Position numbers and translations under genes: made by a program. From Kocuria flava (lineage in GTDB: Bacteria > Actinomycetota > Actinomycetes > Actinomycetales > Micrococcaceae), in contig NZ_CP013254.1 in the NCBI RefSeq assembly GCF_001482365.1, forward strand, positions 3,348,001-3,412,000: DNA of 64,000 nt, written 5' to 3'. Numbering within the stretch: the first letter of the stretch is position 1; each line of letters opens with the position of its first letter. A model generated the notes under the pieces. That model saw nothing but the letters and a program-made list of their open reading frames with translations. It was not told the DNA's origin and did no database searches. Of the stretch, positions 18,730 to 27,681 are shown piece by piece.

Positions 18730-21345
18730 TCAGCCGGCCGTGGGCTGGGGCTCGCGCACCGCGGTGACGGTCAGCCCGTCGGCCACGACGTCGGCGTTGA
18801 CGTCCACCCGCACGGCGTCCCCGTCCACGACCGCCCCGGAGAGGATCGCCTTGGCGAGCTTGTCCCCGATCTCGCGCTGGACGAGCCGGCGCAGCGGGCG
18901 GGCGCCGAAGGCGGGGTCGTAGCCGGTGATGCCCAGCCACTCGGTCGCCGCCGGGGTGACCTCCAGGCTCAGTCGGCGCTGGCCCAGCCGCTCGGCGAGG
19001 TGCGCGACCTGGATGTCGACGATCCGCGCGAGGTCGGCCGTGGACAGCGGGTCGAAGAGGATGACGTCGTCGAGCCGGTTGAGGAACTCGGGCTTGAACG
19101 AGGCGTTGACCACGTTCATGACGGCCTCCCGCTTGGCCTCCTGGTCGATCGTCTGGTCCACGAGGAACTGGCTGCCCAGGTTCGAGGTGAGGATCAGGAT
19201 GACGTTGCGGAAGTCCACGGTGCGGCCCTGCCCGTCGGTGAGCCGGCCGTCGTCGAGCACCTGCAGGAGGATGTCGAAGACGTCCGGGTGGGCCTTCTCG
19301 ATCTCGTCGAGCAGGACCACCGAGTAGGGCCGGCGCCGGACCGCCTCGGTGAGCTGGCCGCCCTCCTCGTAGCCGACGTAGCCCGGAGGGGCGCCGACGA
19401 GCCGGGAGACGGTGTGCTTCTCCCCGTACTCCGACATGTCGATGCGCACCAGGGCGCGCTCGTCGTCGAACTGGAACTCGGCCAGCGACTTCGCGAGCTC
19501 GGTCTTGCCCACGCCGGTGGGGCCGAGGAACAGGAACGAGCCGATCGGCCGGTCCGGGTCGGCGATCCCGGCCCGGGAGCGGCGCACGGCGTCCGCGACC
19601 GCCTGCACGGCCCGGTGCTGGCCGATCAGGCGCCGGCCGAGCACCTCCTCCATGTGCAGCAGCTTCTCGGTCTCGCCCTGGAGCATGCGCCCGGCGGGGA
19701 TGCCCGTCCAGGCGGAGACCACCTCGGCGACGTCGTCGGCCGTGACCTCCTCGGAGACCATGGTGTCGTGCACCTCGGAGGCGTCCTCCTGCTCCTGGGC
19801 GGCGTCGAGCTCCTTCTGCAGCGCCGGGATCTCGCCGTAGAGCAGGCGGGAGGCCTCGGCGAGGTCGCCCTGGCGCTGGGCCATCTCCGCCTGCGAGCGC
19901 AGGTCGTCGATGCGGGCCTTGAGGTCGCCGACCCGGTTCAGGCCGGCCTTCTCGGCCTCCCACCGGGCATTGAGGGCGTCGAGCTCGGCCCTGCGGTCGG
20001 CCAGCTCGGCGCGCAGGGCCTCGAGCCGCTCGACCGAGGCGGGGTCGCTCTCGCCCTGCAGGGCGAGCTCCTCCATGGTCAGGCGGTCGACGACGCGGCG
20101 CAGCTGGTCGATCTCCTCCGGGGCGGAGTCGATCTCCATGCGCAGCCGGGACGCCGCCTCGTCGACGAGGTCGATGGCCTTGTCCGGCAGCTGCCGGCCC
20201 GGGATGTAGCGGTGGGACAGGGTCGCGGCCGCGACGAGGGCGGCGTCGGCGATCTGGACCTTGTGGTGGGCCTCGTAGCGCTCCTTGAGCCCGCGCAGGA
20301 TCGCGACGGTGTCCTCCACGGAGGGCTCGCCGACGTAGACCTGCTGGAAGCGGCGCTCGAGGGCGGCGTCCTTCTCGATGTTCTCGCGGTACTCGTCGAG
20401 GGTGGTCGCGCCGATCAGGCGCAGCTCGCCGCGGGCGAGCATGGGCTTGAGCATGTTGCCCGCGTCCATGGAGCCCTCGGCGGCGCCGGCGCCCACGACC
20501 GTGTGGAGCTCGTCGATGAAGGTCACGATCCGGCCCTCGGAGGAGCGGATCTCCTCGAGCACGGCCTTGAGCCGCTCCTCGAACTCGCCGCGGTACTTCG
20601 CCCCGGCCACCATGGAGCCGAGGTCGAGGGAGATCAGGGCCTTGTCCCGCAGGGACTCGGGGACGTCCCCGGCGACCATGCGCTGGGCCAGGCCCTCGAC
20701 GACGGCAGTCTTGCCGACGCCGGGCTCGCCGATGAGCACGGGGTTGTTCTTGGTGCGCCGGGACAGCACCTGGACCACGCGCCGGATCTCGGAGTCGCGG
20801 CCGATGACCGGGTCGAGCCTGCCCTCGCGGGCGCGGGCGGTGAGGTCGGTGCCGTACTTCTCGAGCGCCTGGAAGGTGCCCTCGGGGTCGGGGGTGGTCA
20901 CCCTGCGGTCTCCTCTCACGGACGGGACGGTGGTCTTCAGCTGCTCGGGCCCGGCGCCGGCGGAGCGCAGGATCTCGCCGGTCCTGCCGTCGAGCTGGGC
21001 GAGGCCGTAGAGCAGGTGCTCGGTGGAGATGTACTCGTCGCCCAGGGACGTCGCGAACTGCTCGGCGGCCTGGATGACCTGCAGGGAGCCGCGGTCGAAC
21101 TGCGCCTGGGCGGTGGAGGCCCCCGAGGCCGAGGGCAGGGCCTTGATGGCGGCGGAGGCCTGGGCCGAGACGGCGTCGACGTCGGCGCCGGTGGCCTTCA
21201 GCACGGCGACGGCGACGCCCTCGCGCTGGTCCATGAGGGCCTTGAGGAGGTGGGCGGGCTCGACCTGGGGGTTGCCGGCGGTCGAGGCGTTGGTCGAGGC
21301 CGCGGCGAGCGCCTCCTGCGACTTGGTGGTGAACTTGGTCTCCAC
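18730..21345 (-). CDS. clpB: ATP-dependent disaggregase ClpB
   Basis: 871 residues, full length. Order: Clp N-domain (1-145), first AAA+ domain (Walker A GEPGVGKTAVVEG), coiled-coil middle domain (about 410-525), second AAA+ domain (GPTGVGKTELAK), and C-terminal D2-small domain. With DnaK/DnaJ/GrpE it resolves heat-damaged aggregates in the cytoplasm. GTG 21345 is chosen for its AAGGAG box 6-11 nt upstream and because METKFTTKSQEAL is the conserved start. A HAIR-type operator lies about 90 nt upstream, so HspR control is likely. A Tn7-like element starts 56 nt beyond that operator. Confidence 0.96.
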   Translation of the reverse strand: METKFTTKSQEALAAASTNASTAGNPQVEPAHLLKALMDQREGVAVAVLKATGADVDAVSAQASAAIKALPSASGASTAQAQFDRGSLQVIQAAEQFATSLGDEYISTEHLLYGLAQLDGRTGEILRSAGAGPEQLKTTVPSVRGDRRVTTPDPEGTFQALEKYGTDLTARAREGRLDPVIGRDSEIRRVVQVLSRRTKNNPVLIGEPGVGKTAVVEGLAQRMVAGDVPESLRDKALISLDLGSMVAGAKYRGEFEERLKAVLEEIRSSEGRIVTFIDELHTVVGAGAAEGSMDAGNMLKPMLARGELRLIGATTLDEYRENIEKDAALERRFQQVYVGEPSVEDTVAILRGLKERYEAHHKVQIADAALVAAATLSHRYIPGRQLPDKAIDLVDEAASRLRMEIDSAPEEIDQLRRVVDRLTMEELALQGESDPASVERLEALRAELADRRAELDALNARWEAEKAGLNRVGDLKARIDDLRSQAEMAQRQGDLAEASRLLYGEIPALQKELDAAQEQEDASEVHDTMVSEEVTADDVAEVVSAWTGIPAGRMLQGETEKLLHMEEVLGRRLIGQHRAVQAVADAVRRSRAGIADPDRPIGSFLFLGPTGVGKTELAKSLAEFQFDDERALVRIDMSEYGEKHTVSRLVGAPPGYVGYEEGGQLTEAVRRRPYSVVLLDEIEKAHPDVFDILLQVLDDGRLTDGQGRTVDFRNVILILTSNLGSQFLVDQTIDQEAKREAVMNVVNASFKPEFLNRLDDVILFDPLSTADLARIVDIQVAHLAERLGQRRLSLEVTPAATEWLGITGYDPAFGARPLRRLVQREIGDKLAKAILSGAVVDGDAVRVDVNADVVADGLTVTAVREPQPTAG

Positions 21346-21432
21346 GGGAGCTCCTTGTGGTTCGGGACGAAGCGGGTGGAACAGGCCGGACCCGGCCGGC
21401 ACACTCTTGGTGCGCACCGGCACGTCAGCTAA

Positions 21433-21453
21433 CCTGAGTCTATCCCACTCAAC
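21433..21453. promoter_or_regulatory. HAIR-like operator (HspR site) upstream of clpB
   Basis: CCTGAGT-N7-ACTCAAC closely matches the HAIR consensus CTTGAGT-N7-ACTCAAG bound by the heat-shock repressor HspR in actinobacteria. The TTGAGT half on the minus strand could also serve as the -35 box of clpB. Confidence 0.75.
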
Positions 21454-21514
21454 CCGAGAGGACCAGGGATTGTTCCCACGAACGGGCGGCGCCCCCGCGG
21501 GCGGCCCCTGTAGG

Positions 21515-21584
21515 TTCCGGGATAACTTGTCCGATTCCAGGTTTCTTGTCACCCCTGTGTCACACTTCCTGATTTCTTGTCGCC
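21515..21584 (+). repeat. Three putative TnsB-binding repeats at transposon left end
   Basis: Three 19-bp direct repeats: TTCCGGGATAACTTGTCCG (21515-21533), TTCCAGGTTTCTTGTCACC (21535-21553) and TTCCTGATTTCTTGTCGCC (21566-21584). Spacing is 20 then 31 bp. Repeats of about 20 bp next to a TGT terminus are what TnsB binds at Tn7-family ends. The third copy runs into the tnsA ribosome-binding region, so TnsB may also control tnsA expression. Confidence 0.8.
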
Positions 21585-21600
21585 GGAGGACCATGAGGGG

Positions 21601-22335
21601 ATGGACCTGACCCACTTCCAGGTGCAGTACCGCCGGGAAGCTGAGAGTGAGCTCGTCACGACAACGCTGGCTGAGGTGAACAGCGCCGAAGTGTTGCGCG
21701 GTGTCGCGGTGCGGGTACCTCCCTCATTTGTGTCGCAACGTCACTACCCCGGCGACTTCTGGTCGGCCACGACCGGCCGGACACACGTCTACGAGAGTCT
21801 GCTGGAGCTGGACCGCCTCTGGTTGGCGGACTTCGATACGCACACCACAGCTCTGCTGACCCAGCCGTTCCGAGTCACCGGTCCAGACGGCAGCAGGTTA
21901 CGCCGGCATGTTCCAGACCTCCTGCTGGCTACCGACAACGGCGGAACTGTACTCGTGGACGTGAAGTCGAAGTCGATGCTCGAGAAACCGGAGGTCCAGG
22001 AGCAGTTCGCGTGGACGGCCCGGTGGTGCCGGGCAATGAGTTGGCGCTACGAAGTGTTCAGCGGTGGGGATCCTGTAGTGCTGCGCAACATCAAGTACCT
22101 CAGCGAGGGTCGGCGCCTCGGCCTCATCCCTCACGGCGCGGTTAAGCAGGTCCACGAGGTCGGTTCCTCGGGCATGACACTCGGCGCGTTGGAGACGACA
22201 GGCAGTTTGGCATCACTGCCCGGTCCGGCCCTCCGTCAGGCGTGCTTCTGCCTGTTGTGGTTTGGGAGGTGGCGCACCGATCTTCGCCGTCCCATCGGGC
22301 CCGGCTCCGTCATCCACTGTGGGGATGCCCTATGA
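21601..22335 (+). CDS. tnsA: TnsA-like heteromeric transposase endonuclease subunit
   Basis: 244 residues. Its restriction-enzyme-like core is visible: Glu65/Glu69 in HVYESLLELDR, Asp106 in RHVPDLLL, and Asp120-x-Lys122 in VLVDVKSK. These match the E-D-(Q/D)xK active site of Tn7 TnsA, which cuts the 5' strands at the transposon ends while TnsB cuts the 3' strands. ATG 21601 (MDLTHFQVQYR) is chosen over the in-frame TTG at 21577 because GGAGGA lies at 21585-21590. A 4-nt overlap with tnsB indicates translational coupling. Confidence 0.87.
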   Translation: MDLTHFQVQYRREAESELVTTTLAEVNSAEVLRGVAVRVPPSFVSQRHYPGDFWSATTGRTHVYESLLELDRLWLADFDTHTTALLTQPFRVTGPDGSRLRRHVPDLLLATDNGGTVLVDVKSKSMLEKPEVQEQFAWTARWCRAMSWRYEVFSGGDPVVLRNIKYLSEGRRLGLIPHGAVKQVHEVGSSGMTLGALETTGSLASLPGPALRQACFCLLWFGRWRTDLRRPIGPGSVIHCGDAL

Positions 22336-24326
22336 ACGAGCACGTACTCGACCTCAGCGTCAGTGCCACCGTGTGGTTCGAGGGACAGGTGTGGCAGGTC
22401 GTGGAGCACCAAGCCAACGCGGTGATCCTCCAATGCGGGACGGAACTGCGCAAGATCCATGCCCCCTCGCTACTGGGCCGGGCGGAGTCCGTGGTGTCGC
22501 ACGATCGGGATCGTCCTGCCGACGATGAGCTCGGCGCGATCGTCCTCAGCGCCCTGACGCCCAACCAGAGGGCCAAGGTCGAGGCGCATGCCAAAGTTGT
22601 CCGACGACTGTTGGAGCCCGACATAGGGTTCCCGCACGTCCGGGAGCAGTACACGGCTGCGGCTGCGGAGCTTGGTGCCGACCTCAGAACCTTGCAACGA
22701 ATGCTGAACCGCTACCGCGCCCAAGGGGTGGCCGGGCTGGTCGACGCCCGCCTTCTGAAGTCCACCCGCCGGTCCGTGGACCCGCGGTGGGACGCCTTCT
22801 GCGTCTCAGTGCTGGCGTCCTACCGCAATGCGTCGAATCCCACTATCAAGGCCGTTATCGCTCGCACCAACGCTCTGTACTCCTCCGCTCACCCTGGTCT
22901 TCCCCTGCCGTCCCAGTCGGTGGCGTACGAGCGAGTGCACGAGCTCGACAAGGGCCGCCACACGTTCGACTCGGCGAAGACGCGCAGAACCAGCACCAGT
23001 GCTTCGCAGGAGCAGTTGGGACGTCTCCGAGCGGACCGCCCGGGGCAGTACGTGGTGCTGGACACCACGCGGCTGGACGTGTTCGCGATGGAGCCCGTGA
23101 CGCTGCGGTGGCTCAACGTCGAGTTGACCGTGGCCATGGATCTGTACTCCCGGTGTATCATGGGCGCGACCCTGCGCGCCGTTGCCGCCGCCTCCCCCGA
23201 CGTTGCGGCCGTGCTGTACCAGACCATGACTCCCCAGCGGTGGGGCCCGGCAGAGGACACTCCTGACGGGCCGTACGCCGGTGTTCCGGAGGCCTTGGTG
23301 GTGAAAGAGACGGGCGCGGTGCCGGACACCATCGTGGTCGACCACGGCAAAATCTACATGTCCCAGCATGTGCGGGGCTTGTGCCACCGGTTCGGCATCA
23401 ACATCCAGCCGGCCCGGCCCGGAGTCGGTTCCGACAAGCCGACCGTGGAACGGTTCTTCCGCACCCTCCGGCAGCAGCTCCTGGAACACCTGCCCGCCTA
23501 CAAAGGCCCTGATGTGCACTCCCGGGGCAAGGACGTGGAGAAGCAGGCGTTCCTCTACGTCGCCGAGCTGGAGCAGATCATCCGGGAATGGATCGGCATC
23601 TATCACCACACCCCGCATGATGGGCTCCGGGATCCCCGGCTCCCCGAGGTGGACTTGTCGCCGATCGAGATGTTCTCCCGCGGGAGGGCTACCTCCGGCG
23701 TTTTGCTCCTTCCCGCTTCCGAAGATCTCGTCAGGGAGTTCCTGCAGGTCGAATGGCGGACCATCCAGCACTACGGAGTGGAGATCCATGGCCGGCGGTA
23801 CGACGGCCCGGGCTTGAACCTGCATCGAGGCCGCAAGTCCCACTACGGGGGCGCTCATGCGAGCAAGTGGCCCTTCATGGTCGACCCCGATGACGTGCGC
23901 TGGGTCTACTTCAAGGACCCCGACACCGCCTCATGGCATCGCTTGGAGTGGGAGCATGCCCACTACATCGATGCTCCGTTCTCCCAGGACGCCGCGGAGT
24001 ACACCCGTCGGCTGAGCGTGCAGGCGAACCGGCACGTCGATCCGGCCCAGGCTCTGCAGGATCTGCTGCGGGACTGGTCGGAGCAGCAGGTCACCGACCG
24101 GCGCGCCAAGAACCTCGCCCTGCGGTTGAGCACCCAACGAACTGTTGTCGGGCCGGACACCGACCGCTCCGCCCGTGAGATCGCCTCCGACCCCGGCGTC
24201 ATCGACTTCTTCTCCCACCGGAAAAGCCGGATGGACGCGGCGGAGCTGACCGATGACCTGGACGTGTTCGACAAGTACTACGCTGAGCACCCTGACGCCG
24301 AGGGCCTGGAGGTGTTCGACGAGTGA
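22332..24326 (+). CDS. tnsB: TnsB-like DDE transposase
   Basis: 664 residues. The retroviral-integrase-type catalytic triad is clear: Asp244 (VVLDTTRLDVF), Asp337 (TIVVDHGKIYMS) and Glu373 (KPTVERFFRTL), with the canonical 35-residue D-E spacing. An N-terminal helix-turn-helix region (about 75-150) should bind the end repeats, and a Mu-type C-terminal beta domain follows (about 440-560). It cuts and joins the 3' ends. The ATG overlaps the tnsA stop. An in-frame start further upstream (22242) is rejected because it lies within tnsA. The 4-nt overlap with tnsC continues the coupled operon. Confidence 0.9.
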   Translation: MNEHVLDLSVSATVWFEGQVWQVVEHQANAVILQCGTELRKIHAPSLLGRAESVVSHDRDRPADDELGAIVLSALTPNQRAKVEAHAKVVRRLLEPDIGFPHVREQYTAAAAELGADLRTLQRMLNRYRAQGVAGLVDARLLKSTRRSVDPRWDAFCVSVLASYRNASNPTIKAVIARTNALYSSAHPGLPLPSQSVAYERVHELDKGRHTFDSAKTRRTSTSASQEQLGRLRADRPGQYVVLDTTRLDVFAMEPVTLRWLNVELTVAMDLYSRCIMGATLRAVAAASPDVAAVLYQTMTPQRWGPAEDTPDGPYAGVPEALVVKETGAVPDTIVVDHGKIYMSQHVRGLCHRFGINIQPARPGVGSDKPTVERFFRTLRQQLLEHLPAYKGPDVHSRGKDVEKQAFLYVAELEQIIREWIGIYHHTPHDGLRDPRLPEVDLSPIEMFSRGRATSGVLLLPASEDLVREFLQVEWRTIQHYGVEIHGRRYDGPGLNLHRGRKSHYGGAHASKWPFMVDPDDVRWVYFKDPDTASWHRLEWEHAHYIDAPFSQDAAEYTRRLSVQANRHVDPAQALQDLLRDWSEQQVTDRRAKNLALRLSTQRTVVGPDTDRSAREIASDPGVIDFFSHRKSRMDAAELTDDLDVFDKYYAEHPDAEGLEVFDE

Positions 24327-25390
24327 GCAACCTTGGGGCCGCCTGGCTACAGGCCAACGACACCCAGCCTTACCAGCTGTCCCGCAAACAAGGTTGGGAC
24401 GCCTTCGTCAACAGCATTCCGCGCACCGAGTTGGAGGTCCTCTCCCGCGCCCAGATGGACCGGCTGAGCGAGGAGGAGCTGGCCGACTACAACGAGGCGC
24501 GGATCGTATGGCACGCCAATCCCCCCACGGTCAAGACGCCCCAATTGGCCAGGGCGTACCAGGTCATCGACGAGGTCATGGCTTCCAGCCGCCGCGATGG
24601 CAGCAAGCTGCGGGGCTCCGTGGTGATCGATGCACAACCTGGTCTGGGCAAGACCACGATCGCCACCCGCTACGCCCGGGACTTCCACCTCCGCACCTAC
24701 CGGCGGCACGGCCCGTTGACCGAGCAAGGACACCAGCGCCTGCCGGTGGCCTTTGTGCCGTTGAGCGCCGGCACCACCCTGAAGGGTTTGAACGAGAAGA
24801 TCCTGGAGTTTTTCGGGCATCCGGCTACTGGCCGGGCTACCAGAACCGACCTCACCCGACTGGTCGTCGACTGCGTCACCAGCTGTGAGACGAAGCTGAT
24901 CGTGATCGATGACCTCCACTTCGTCGACTTCCGGCACCGCAACGGAGTCGAGGTTTCCAACCACTTGAAGGGTCTCGCCAACGAGCTGCCCGCCACCTTC
25001 ATCTACATCGGTGTCAACCTGGCAGACAAGCAGTTCTTCGACGAAGGATTGATCGGCGAGCAAGCCGTCTACTCCCAGACCAGCCGCCGAGCGACCCGAT
25101 GCCCCGTCGCGCCGTTCCAGATCAACACCGACGCCAGTATGCGCGCATGGCTTGAGCTGTTGACCACCATGGAGCGCCATTTGAAGCTCGCCGACGCGCG
25201 TCCAGGAATGCTGGTCGATCACAGCAAGGAGATCTTCCGACGTACCCAGGGTTACATCGCCTCCCTGACCACTCTCATCGACCGTGTGAGCTATCGGGCC
25301 ATCACCAGCGGCGCGGAGACGATCACCAAAGAGATCATCGACGACGTGGTCATCGACAATGCGGCCGAACTGTCACAGCCTTCCGAGTGA
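24323..25390 (+). CDS. tnsC: TnsC/TniB-like AAA+ ATPase, transposition regulator
   Basis: 355 residues. Walker A is QPGLGKTTIATRYA (about 105-118) and Walker B is KLIVIDDLHF (Asp196-Asp197). This is the AAA+ regulator that links target-recognition protein TniQ to the TnsAB transposase and activates strand transfer. The GTG at 24323 overlaps the tnsB stop by 4 nt. The protein is shorter than Tn7 TnsC and closer in size to TniB-like members of Tn7-like elements. Confidence 0.88.
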   Translation: MSNLGAAWLQANDTQPYQLSRKQGWDAFVNSIPRTELEVLSRAQMDRLSEEELADYNEARIVWHANPPTVKTPQLARAYQVIDEVMASSRRDGSKLRGSVVIDAQPGLGKTTIATRYARDFHLRTYRRHGPLTEQGHQRLPVAFVPLSAGTTLKGLNEKILEFFGHPATGRATRTDLTRLVVDCVTSCETKLIVIDDLHFVDFRHRNGVEVSNHLKGLANELPATFIYIGVNLADKQFFDEGLIGEQAVYSQTSRRATRCPVAPFQINTDASMRAWLELLTTMERHLKLADARPGMLVDHSKEIFRRTQGYIASLTTLIDRVSYRAITSGAETITKEIIDDVVIDNAAELSQPSE

Positions 25391-27110
25391 TCCGTGGCAG
25401 CAAGGCGGCCGGCGCAGACGCCTTCAGGAGGTCTTCTCCGGATACGACATCGAACGCTGGCCCATTTCCGTGCCCCCGCACCCGGATGAGCCTCTGCGCA
25501 GCTGGGTCAGACGGCTGAGCTACCGCTACGGTCTTACCCCTCGTCAGCTCAACCAGGCGCTAGGACTCCCGCAGGACTCCCAACGAAATCCCCTGACCGT
25601 TCTTCTGGAAGGCGCCCAGGACGCCAGTGCGGCTCTCGGGGTAGACCCGCGAGACATCGCCCAGAACTTGCCGGCCGACAACAAGTGGCGTCCCGATCTC
25701 GCCGCCTGCTTCTACCCAGACGCCGGCTTCTACCCGGACACCGGCCGGTTCTGCCCTCAGTGTCTGGCAGAAGACAGCACCTGGCGTCTGGAATGGGAAA
25801 GTCGATGGTCTCTGGCCTGCCCCCGGCACCACACGCTCTACCAGAGCCGGTGCCCGTCGTGTGGTCAGCGCCCCTGGCGATCACGTTCGTGGTACAGCCA
25901 GTCGGCCGCCTCGCACCAGTGCACCGAACGCCAACGCACCGATCCATCCCCGGCCCGGCGGCGGGTCCGTTCATGGTGTCTCGGCGACCTCCGGCTCGCC
26001 CCCGAAGTGCCGGCGTCGCCCGACCTCCTGGCCGCGCAGGACACCATTCGCGACAGGTTCGCCGACACCTCCACACACCAAGGAGGCACGGAGTCCTTCG
26101 GTCCGTTCACGCTCGACCCGACCTCGGCAAACGACCTGTTGGCCACACTGCTGCGAGAGGCCATCCGTTACTACGAGCCCCAGCGCGGTGGGGTTGGACT
26201 ACCGGAGCGGGTGCTGCTGGCCTACCACGCTTTCCTCGACCTCCACGTCTGGGAAGACGAGGCCCCAGCGCTCGACGAGCTACTAGGGTCTGATAACGTG
26301 CACCGGCTCCTGCACCCCTCCACTTGCACTGATGCTGCGCTGGGCGAGCCCGTGATCTTGGCCTGGTACATCAACCGCCATCGCGGACGCCTGTCCTACC
26401 GGATGCAACTGGCGTGCCGGACGGAGCGTGCGGCCCCCTCCCTGCCCGCCCAGTCACGAGAGGCCTGGGAACCCCTACCGGCTACGCTGGTCGAGCACGG
26501 CAGCGAACCGGCTCGGCCCCCCGCGGAGTGGATCCCTCAACTCATGCCCCCGCAGGTCCTCGCCCTCCCCTGGGCTTCAGACCCGCTAGGACGAGCCCTG
26601 GGCTCGATGTGCTTCTTGAACCTGGGCCGAGGCAATCCCTGGTCTCACGCCGCCGTCGAGCTCGGCCTCCCCCGCCGGCTCCAGCACCATGTTGCAGGAC
26701 GACTCAGACGCGTCCACCAACGACAGTGGAGCGACCTCCTGAGGTCCATGGAGGACTACTTCAACCAGCTCCTCCACGACCCACCGCCCATCAACTACCG
26801 AGCCCGACGACTGGTCGCCAACGACCCGCTCCTGCTACAGACCCTGCTGGCCGAGCAGCTCGGCACAGAGACAAACACCCCGCTGGCCGTCCTGCGCCTG
26901 GTGTTCTGGGAACAGTACACGGGGGGCCACGCGCTCTTCGCGCCACCCCGGATTGCCATAGGACAGAACGCAGATCCCGGCCCGGCTTACCCCAACCTGC
27001 GAGAAGACGCCCTGCAACAGTGCCACGAGGGCTTCGAACACTTGGCAGAGGAGCTGGACCAGCGTGCGGAAATCCTTCTCGCGCCAGGAACGAGGGTAGA
27101 ACCCCCATGA
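25359..27110 (+). CDS. tniQ: TniQ/TnsD-like target-site selection protein
   Basis: 583 residues from ATG 25359, overlapping tnsC by 32 nt. The conserved TniQ core starts at WPISVPPHPDEPLRSWVRRL, and a zinc-binding segment follows (FCPQCLAED, then CPRHHTLYQSRCPSC). The long C-terminal half, with DNA-binding potential, makes it TnsD-like rather than a short Cas-associated TniQ. Such proteins direct insertion to a fixed chromosomal site. The start is uncertain: an AGGAGG at 25426-25431 is not followed by an ordinary in-frame start, and GTG 25470 is the next choice. No CRISPR-Cas genes are present, so DNA-sequence-guided targeting is most likely. Confidence 0.82.
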   Translation: MRPNCHSLPSDPWQQGGRRRRLQEVFSGYDIERWPISVPPHPDEPLRSWVRRLSYRYGLTPRQLNQALGLPQDSQRNPLTVLLEGAQDASAALGVDPRDIAQNLPADNKWRPDLAACFYPDAGFYPDTGRFCPQCLAEDSTWRLEWESRWSLACPRHHTLYQSRCPSCGQRPWRSRSWYSQSAASHQCTERQRTDPSPARRRVRSWCLGDLRLAPEVPASPDLLAAQDTIRDRFADTSTHQGGTESFGPFTLDPTSANDLLATLLREAIRYYEPQRGGVGLPERVLLAYHAFLDLHVWEDEAPALDELLGSDNVHRLLHPSTCTDAALGEPVILAWYINRHRGRLSYRMQLACRTERAAPSLPAQSREAWEPLPATLVEHGSEPARPPAEWIPQLMPPQVLALPWASDPLGRALGSMCFLNLGRGNPWSHAAVELGLPRRLQHHVAGRLRRVHQRQWSDLLRSMEDYFNQLLHDPPPINYRARRLVANDPLLLQTLLAEQLGTETNTPLAVLRLVFWEQYTGGHALFAPPRIAIGQNADPGPAYPNLREDALQQCHEGFEHLAEELDQRAEILLAPGTRVEPP

Positions 27111-27140
27111 GGAGACGCGTCCCATTTCAAATCCGCTGAA

Positions 27141-27425
27141 ATGGCGCCCCACAACATCGGCCAGGCGTACCACCTGCTCGATCTGCTGCTGCCCAACGAC
27201 ATCCGGATGGCGCGCCCATTGTGGGGGTCCATGACGCCTGGGCAGCAAATGAGACACCAGCTTGAGCAGGCACGGCCCTGCACGAAGCGGCTCCTGGCCG
27301 CCGCAGGCATCGACACCTCACCCGACTCCCTCAGATGGAAGGACTTCGCTGAGCTCGGGTGGTGTGCAGATCCGGCGCTCAACCAGCCCGCCAAGATGTC
27401 CTCAGCGCGGGACAGCATGGAATAG
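27141..27425 (+). CDS. Unknown small protein at end of tns operon
   Basis: 94 residues (MAPHNIGQAYHLLDLLLPND...), 30 nt after tniQ and in the same direction. It is soluble, with no signal peptide or membrane helix. WKDFAELGW and the Cys/Trp pairs near the end do not match a family I know. Position suggests an accessory transposition or targeting factor, or a small protein carried with the element. An IS-rich region starts just after it, so it could be a shortened gene. Confidence 0.5.
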   Translation: MAPHNIGQAYHLLDLLLPNDIRMARPLWGSMTPGQQMRHQLEQARPCTKRLLAAAGIDTSPDSLRWKDFAELGWCADPALNQPAKMSSARDSME

Positions 27426-27681
27426 CGAAATTCTCTCACCACGTCACGTGCCGGTTGAAACCCTGAACTTCCTCACGAGCTTGCTGCACCGACAGCGGCG
27501 GCCATGACCACCGGCCGTACCAGCGGGCGGCACGGCTCCCCAGGCCAAGTGCGTCCTGCGGTGGTACCGCGACGCCACCCGCGCGGTGAACTGGGCCACG
27601 CGATCACGGCCTCTCCTGTCGGTTCCGCTCGAAGTTTGAGCTGTTTGTCCGTGTGAAAAGTGAGCACCTCTTGGGGTTGTT

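Larger units (their letters stand above)
21509..27425 (+). mobile_element. Tn7-like transposition module (tnsA-proximal end plus tnsABC-tniQ)
   Basis: Starts with a TGT terminus at 21509 and three terminal repeats, followed by tnsA, tnsB, tnsC and a long tniQ in one direction with overlapping genes, then a small unknown ORF. A TnsA-type nuclease together with TnsB implies Tn7-style cut-and-paste excision. I did not find a matching inverted end in the window, so the cargo may extend through the copper island to beyond 64,000, or the far end may have been lost in the IS-rich region after 27,425. The five bases before the terminus are GCCCC, the predicted target duplication if the far end can be found. 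The module appears lower in GC than the backbone. Confidence 0.85.
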
